Assembly: GCA_016758965.1 (NCBI GenBank)
Contig: JAEPRB010000006.1
Coordinates: 1 to 64,000, forward strand
Direction: 5' to 3'
From: Circinella minor
Taxonomy: Eukaryota > Mucoromycota > Mucoromycetes > Mucorales > Lichtheimiaceae
Length of the DNA stretch: 64,000 nt
This document shows, one piece after another, positions 58,743 to 64,000 of the stretch (within the stretch, counting starts at the first letter, position 1; every line of letters starts with the position of its first letter). The notes beneath the pieces are model-generated. The model was not told where the DNA came from. It saw only the letters and a program-made list of their open reading frames with translations, and did no database searches. A program made the translations under genes and the position numbers.

Positions 58743-59752
58743 TTATTATTGTTTGTTAAAAAAAGCAGTATACTTTGCAGCATAACCAATAGCTAAAACA
58801 GCAACTGAAAGAGCTGTAATAATAAGTTTTTGTTGACGATCTGCTGATTCAAGTTGATTCTAAAAATTGAAAAATAAAGTATTAAATTCTATATGCTTCA
58901 ATGGAATTAAATTAATAAGAAAAAAAAAAGGGAACTTACTTTAAGTTGTTCTGCTTCATCCTTAAGTTTACCATTGGCTTTTAATAAGAATTCATTGTAT
59001 TTTTTGATACCTTCTTCTTTACGATGTGTTCCATCACAGAATCCTAAAATACATTGTTCCCACATGTTTAATTTTTCTCTCTGTTTTTATGTTTTTTTTT
59101 TTTTTTACTTGATAGAAAAATATATTTTCAAGAAAAATATTGTATAATTACCATCTTTGTTATGGGTATACTTGCAACCACAAAGGGAATAAGTTTTTGC
59201 TTCATCAACAACAATCTTTTTTGGTTTAAATGGTCCACCTCGATGCTATATTTAAAAATAATTTATCCGTGAGATTCAGAATTTTTTCTTCTTATCATTT
59301 CACTTGTCCTAATCATTTTAGAAACAACTCCCATCCCACCCACCCCCTGAGCTAAAAAAAATAAAAATAAATAAATAATACTTACAGAACCATCACAAAA
59401 AGGTTGATTTTTTGACAATCCACAAGAACACCTAATACACACGTCAAATTCATTTTTATAATTTTAAAAAAAAAGAAAGAAAGATTCATACTTGTTGATA
59501 ACAAGTTGGGATTGATAGTATGAAAAATAAAAGAAACATGAATATTACCAATAGTATTCCTATTTTGTTTTGAAAAAAAAAAAGGCTTTATCAGTATACG
59601 AAAAAAAAAAAAAAGGTGTATGATAACGCGTAGAATGGCGTAATAATAATAATAATAATATTTACTTTGCCAGGTTCCAAATCTACTTTATAAGATTGTG
59701 GTTGAACAAAAGTAGGTTGAGGAGCTTCGGTACTAGTACTAGCGCTTGACAT
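58743..59752 (-). CDS. Two-CDGSH iron-sulfur protein with C-terminal membrane segment
   Basis: Six exons (59752-59666, 59559-59549, 59431-59386, 59245-59152, 59043-58940, 58859-58743) join in frame to 152 residues. The first CDGSH motif, YYWCSCGLSKNQPFCDGS followed by H, is complete; the second reads LCGCKYTHNKDGFCDGTH, one residue longer than usual and with Gly in place of the conserved Pro. Two motifs in one chain recall CISD3 (MiNT), each binding a redox-active 2Fe-2S cluster. Unlike CISD3, a helical linker (KKYNEFLLKANGKLKDEAEQ) and a hydrophobic C-terminal segment (LIITALSVAVLAIGYAA) follow, suggesting tail anchoring, possibly in the outer mitochondrial membrane. The second exon is only 11 nt and supplies EYYW, completing the motif. 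Confidence 0.92.
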
Positions 59753-60560
59753 TATTATTAAAATAAGAGTGGGGAGGGGAGAAAGATTTAATTAATTTTA
59801 ATATTGTAAGAAGAAAGAGTGAAGAAAAGAAGAAAAGATTAGTTTATAAATAAGAAAAAAAAAAACAGTCGAAGCAAAAAAAAAAAAAAAAAAAAAGGTG
59901 ACACAAAGGGTGTTGTAATTCGGATCATGTTTTTGATCATCGAAAAAAAAAAAAAAAAACCAGCTATAACAAACTTTTTTTATATTCCGCAAAGAAAAGT
60001 AAAAATAAAAGATTAGCTTTATATAAAAATTGATTTCTACTATAAAAATTTGAACTTTTGATAAATATATTGATTCTTGAGCTTATGATAAAGTTTCCAT
60101 GGTTTTTTTTTTTTTTGACATGTAACACATTATTTGTAACATGTTTCCAAAAACAGTATTTTTAATAGAAATACTCTTTTTATACACATTATACGCCAAT
60201 GTGAAAATTCATTACAAAAGACATCACACCTCTAGTTTTTGTTTTTTATCCAACCGTGGGAAATGAGCAACTTTATCTTTTGGACATAAAACAACTTTTT
60301 ATTGTTCTATGTTAAAATAAATAAAAAAAGTTGTCACCTTGGATATGGTTGAATTATATATAGTATATACAAATAAAAAAAAAAGTGGGTTGTGTTGACA
60401 ATACGTAAAAACACAACATGTCATTTTATTGTCATGGTAATTCCTTTTTTTGGGATTTTTGATTTCATTGCTTGATTGTTTTAGATTTTAGATATTGCTA
60501 TTACGTATTAGTTATAAAGACTACTTTTCACTTTTTTGATAATCTATTGTTTTTTTTTCT

Positions 60561-60591
<31 letters not shown>

Positions 60592-60938
60592 GACTGATAC
60601 CTGTTAAAATATTTTACGTATGGGCTATTTTTTATGTGTTGAAGATACCTAAAAACAATGTGAAAAAAAGGAAAGGAAATGTATATAAGCGACTTTGTTT
60701 GACAAGTTGTTTATTTATTTCGGGATCGTCATATGCGGAAATGCCTAAAAAAAAAGAAGGTTTATACGTGTGAGGCTAGTACAAATGACGAGGGAGGAAG
60801 AGAATTGGGGGGAGGGGGAGGGAGGGAAGATGACAATGATATATAAATATAAATCATACTGTAATTTTTCATTACGTGTACTTTCTCTCTTTCGCTTTCT
60901 TTTCTTACTTTTCTTGGTTTTTACGTACATATATAACA
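59753..60938. other. Divergent intergenic region
   Basis: No gene seen. Poly-A/T runs near 59880-59896 and 59944-59959 and a (TA)n tract near 60565-60590. A short CT-rich stretch lies upstream of the plus-strand start at 60939. Confidence 0.4.
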
Positions 60939-61514
60939 ATGACAAATTCTCCTTCTTCTTCCCAATCTACGCATACTAATACTTCAACTGATTATTATTA
61001 TGCAACGAGTCATAAAAATACACCATCACCTATGATTGTATTTCCTGCATCTTCACCTACACCTAAATTATCATGTCATTCACCTAGTAAAAAACCAACA
61101 TCTCCTTTTGATTGGGCTAATGAATGTTTTTTGGATGATCAACAAGAAGCACTTTTGACATCCGATTGGGATTATCATTTTGATGAAATGGAAAGAATTG
61201 GTAAAGAATTAGAACGTGATTCATTAGCTTTAGAAAGATTACGTGAAAAAGCCAATCCAACACCAGAAGAACGTTGTGTATTATCATGGATTGATTCATC
61301 ATCAACAGATTCACAATTAGTATCAAAACCACGTTCACCTTTAGCATCCTCCTCCTCCTCCTCCTCGTCTTCTCATAATAGGCATGATACTACTTTATCT
61401 ACATCATCTCAATCTTTGACTCTTTCAAAAGAACAAGGTCAACGACAAGTAAAACCTGCAAGTCATTTTTTAGCATTTTTAAATCGATTTAAAAAATCTT
61501 TTAAATTACAATAA
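60939..61514 (+). CDS. Small serine-rich protein of unknown function
   Basis: Single exon of 191 residues. The frame is open further upstream, but the ATG at 60939 follows a CT-rich leader and begins a sensible protein, MTNSPSSSQSTHTNTS. The body is Ser/Thr/Pro-rich with many SP sites, around a central segment that looks folded: PFDWANECFLDDQQEALL, TSDWDYHFDEMERIGKEL and a charged helix ERDSLALERLREKANPTPEE. It has a poly-Ser run coded by TCC repeats and a basic end (FLNRFKKSFK). No family recognised. Coding status is supported by codon-like composition and length, not by homology. Confidence 0.6.
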   Translation: MTNSPSSSQSTHTNTSTDYYYATSHKNTPSPMIVFPASSPTPKLSCHSPSKKPTSPFDWANECFLDDQQEALLTSDWDYHFDEMERIGKELERDSLALERLREKANPTPEERCVLSWIDSSSTDSQLVSKPRSPLASSSSSSSSSHNRHDTTLSTSSQSLTLSKEQGQRQVKPASHFLAFLNRFKKSFKLQ

Positions 61515-61864
61515 TTTTGAATTACTTTTATCTTTTTCCATTATATTACATAATAATTATTTTTATTTTTATTTTTATTTTTTTTGCTATTTTTGTTATT
61601 ATTATTATTATTATTTTTTCTATATTATTATTAAATATTTATTTATATTTATATATCATGTATATGTTTTTTTTTTGTGGTTTGATTTTGTTGTTTTACT
61701 ATATGAAATGGATAGTAAAATGATGATGAAGAGGTGTAAAATTTGTATGTGTTTGTGTGTGAGTGAGAGAGTTTTATATGTGTCAAATAAAACAAACATG
61801 AAAAAAAGGGGGGAATGATATGAAAAAATAATGGAAGCGAGAAAATAGAAGAGATCTTTATGAT
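61515..61864. other. Convergent intergenic region
   Basis: 3' ends of two genes face each other. T-rich and (TTA)n-like low-complexity DNA; no gene seen. Confidence 0.4.
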
Positions 61865-62136
61865 TTAATGTCGTTTATCACCTTTTTTATCTACAATATT
61901 AGATTCTTCATCCCAATCTGCAAAATCTTCAAAATCATCATCGTCATCATCATCTTCTTCAGCAATAGCAAATCGAGTTTGTTTATTCGTTGTCGTTGTC
62001 GTATCATTATTTTTGGATGATGTTGGTGAAGTCTTTGTATTATTTTTATTTCCTAAATTAGTATCACCGGAACCATCACCATCGGAATAATCTTCCGCAG
62101 CGAATAATGTGGGTGTTTCAATGACCAATTCATCCC

Positions 62137-62168
<32 letters not shown>

Positions 62169-63322
62169 CAATAAGAAAAAATATTTCTTTTTCAATGTTC
62201 TTTCAAATAATAATATACTTACAATTCATTCGTATCATCTTGATCATCCAATCGAAGTTTAGGTCGTTTATTACGTTTACCTTTACCAAACAAACCCAAG
62301 AATCCACCACCAAAGACTCTACCCGGAGATGATGAAGATCCAGGGGCACCACGTGATGAAGGAGGTGCTCGATAACCTTGCTGTTTACTTTTTCTGTTTT
62401 TACACCAGCAATAACCCAATAATCCAGCAAATAAAAGTACGACAATCAATGCTGATGTACCCCAACTATAATATTGAGCCCATGGATCTTTTTCTTGTTC
62501 TTCTTGTTCTTCATTGTTGGGTGGATTTGTTTCTTGACCTTGTGGTTTCACAATAGAACTATCATCTTTATTTTCACCAATACGACTTGAAAGACCCTTG
62601 ACTTGATTATTACCCACACCCATGAATCGATTAATCATATCCAAAGTTTCAATTGGTTTATCATAAGGTACCATATGACTTCCATCATTGATAATTACCA
62701 ATGTTAAATTACGTGCTTCGGTATAACTACCTACAGTTTTATTATCAATAAACCAATCTTCTACTTTGGCTTCCTATATATAGATATTAGGTGAGTATAT
62801 TAAAAATAATAATATTAGGAGTTCATAAAAGTTGAAACAATTGATTTCCCCCTAGAAAAAAAAGGGGGGGTGGGGAGGTAATGAGTGGCGGGAACTAACC
62901 TCAAAACCTTGTGCACCATTCCACGTCATATTGCCGATCAGGTACTGGGTACCAAGTACATTACAAATAAGATCTTGATCACCACTAAATAATAAAAGAT
63001 AGTATTTGTTGGCAACACATACACACACACACATATATATATATATATTGTAATTATAAAAGATTATTTTAATTTACCTGAACAATAAAATTGGAATTTC
63101 ATTTAATATTTCAGGAATCATCTATATTGAAAAAAATAAATAAATGTTATTTTACTTATCCAGCTTACTCACTTAATTCAATATAATATATAAATAGATA
63201 TTACTTACACTATAAGCAGATTTACTATTGGTGCTCTCTAATTTTTTTGATACAGCACTTGAACATTCTGTCCAACCACCTGATTGTTTGTCAGCATGAA
63301 CAGCACGTACTAATTCTGGTCT

Positions 63323-63363
<41 letters not shown>

Positions 63364-64000
63364 GATTAGTCTATTAAGAATAAAAACCATCTTTATTATA
63401 TATAGATAGATAAAATAAGAACAAACCCTTAAATACGTTGTCACATCACTTAATTCATAAGGCCATGCCATACCACAGGAAGGATATTGTTCTTTTGTTA
63501 ATCGAATATCATATTGATTAATACAATATTTTATATTATCATCCCTATATTCACAAAAAAAAAAAAGAAGTTATTATTAAACGTAAATTACCATAGACAA
63601 CTCCCATCATCTCCACCTCCACCTTTTCCAAAAAAAAAAAAAAAAATTCATATATATATAAACTTACACAAAAACTGAACTATCCACGATGGAAGTAAGT
63701 ACACTTTCACAAGTATTAACATGAACTTGTAAATCATCTCCTTGTTTTTCCATTAATTGATGACATTTATCCAATGTAGTTTTAGCATATTCCTAAAAAA
63801 CCAAATTAGATTCTATTTTTTTTTTTTTATCTTAGTCTAAAAATTGAATACATATATATATATATATATATACCTTATGAGTTCCATTTAACAAATCATT
63901 TTGAACAGCGAAATCATAATAAGCATCATACTATATAAATAATGAGTTAGTAACTTTTATCTTCCATGTCTTTAAATATATATATATTATATACCTGATG
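61865..64000 (-). CDS. KEX1: Kex1-type serine carboxypeptidase, 3' part (5' end outside window)
   Basis: Exons seen, in gene order: 64000-63995 (cut by the window edge), 63930-63874, 63792-63668, 63544-63427, 63322-63209, 63121-63078, 62984-62900, 62773-62223, 62135-61865. They join in frame. The peptidase part has FSGDQDLICNVLGTQ with the catalytic Asp and INDGSHMVPYDKP with the catalytic His; the catalytic Ser (GESYAG) must lie beyond the edge. Next come an acidic linker, one transmembrane segment (ALIVVLLFAGLLGYCWC) and a cytosolic tail with DDDDDDDFEDFADW. This matches Kex1, the trans-Golgi carboxypeptidase that trims Lys/Arg from Kex2-cut precursors. The start and signal peptide cannot be seen. 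Confidence 0.93.
63327..63361. repeat. (TA)n microsatellite in a KEX1 intron
   Basis: About 17 units next to the splice acceptor of the exon starting at 63322. Confidence 0.85.

Noticed and set aside
60876..60938. Upstream extension of the small serine-rich protein
   Set aside because: The extension is a hydrophobic, Phe-rich translation of the CT-rich leader; the ATG at 60939 gives a more plausible protein start.
1..64000. CRISPR arrays, bacterial operons or phage modules
   Set aside because: The regular trinucleotide and dinucleotide tracts are microsatellites, genes have spliceosomal introns, and no bacterial signals are present.
1..64000. tRNA, rRNA or snRNA genes
   Set aside because: I looked for the TTCRANNC-type T-arm with a matching acceptor stem and for rRNA core words and found none that held up; a covariance-model scan would be decisive.

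Overview
The window looks like nuclear DNA of an early-diverging filamentous fungus, most likely Mucoromycota (Mucorales-like). The base composition is strongly AT-rich. Genes have many short introns (about 60-130 bp) with GTAAGT-type donors and long poly-T tracts before the acceptor. Genes are spaced by homopolymers and AT microsatellites. The F-box/TPR proteins, the degenerate gene relics and the KDZ-type transposase relic also fit zygomycete genomes. This assignment is inference from gene content; no rRNA or marker was available.

Layout. (1) 1-7.1 kb is a transposon graveyard: a mariner-type TIR element, two smaller inverted-repeat elements, a tyrosine-recombinase-like fragment, a frameshifted multi-kilobase gene relic and an IS630/Tc1-type transposase relic. 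(2) 7.1-13.3 kb is a dense gene block: an Mpv17/PMP22 family protein (+), an unrecognised proline-rich coiled-coil protein (-), an XRCC4-like DNA repair protein (+) and a mitochondrial 1-Cys-type peroxiredoxin (+). (3) 13.3-30.4 kb is a second accessory region: a truncated FHA-kinase (Chk2/Rad53-type) relic interrupted by a TIR element, duplicated unknown segments, and three members of an F-box family, of which one looks intact, one has a 3' frameshift and one is a pseudogene with a 51-bp tandem repeat. (4) 30.4-52.1 kb is a housekeeping block: O-fucosyltransferase-like protein, Erv14/cornichon, Grx3/4 (PICOT) glutaredoxin, Prp6 splicing factor, a PRL-type phosphatase, an ArfGAP with two UBA domains, an AMACR-type CoA racemase, Atp23 protease and a wax-synthase-like MBOAT acyltransferase. 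(5) 52.1-58.7 kb is a third accessory region with a KDZ transposase relic and an LRR-like relic. (6) 58.7-64 kb holds a two-CDGSH iron-sulfur protein, a small serine-rich protein and the 3' part of a Kex1 carboxypeptidase that runs off the right edge.

There are no operons. Genes are transcribed singly and related functions are not clustered, although several products belong to general themes (secretory pathway: Erv14, ArfGAP, Kex1, O-fucosyltransferase; redox and iron-sulfur: peroxiredoxin, glutaredoxin, CDGSH; DNA repair: XRCC4-like and the dead FHA kinase). All exon models were made by eye from splice sites and reading-frame continuity, so single-base errors are possible. I found no convincing novel multi-gene system; the most unusual items are the apparent GT-TG intron in the acyltransferase gene, the 11-nt microexon in the CDGSH gene, the CGFT motif in the glutaredoxin, the CaaX-less PRL phosphatase and the layered transposon/F-box decay.
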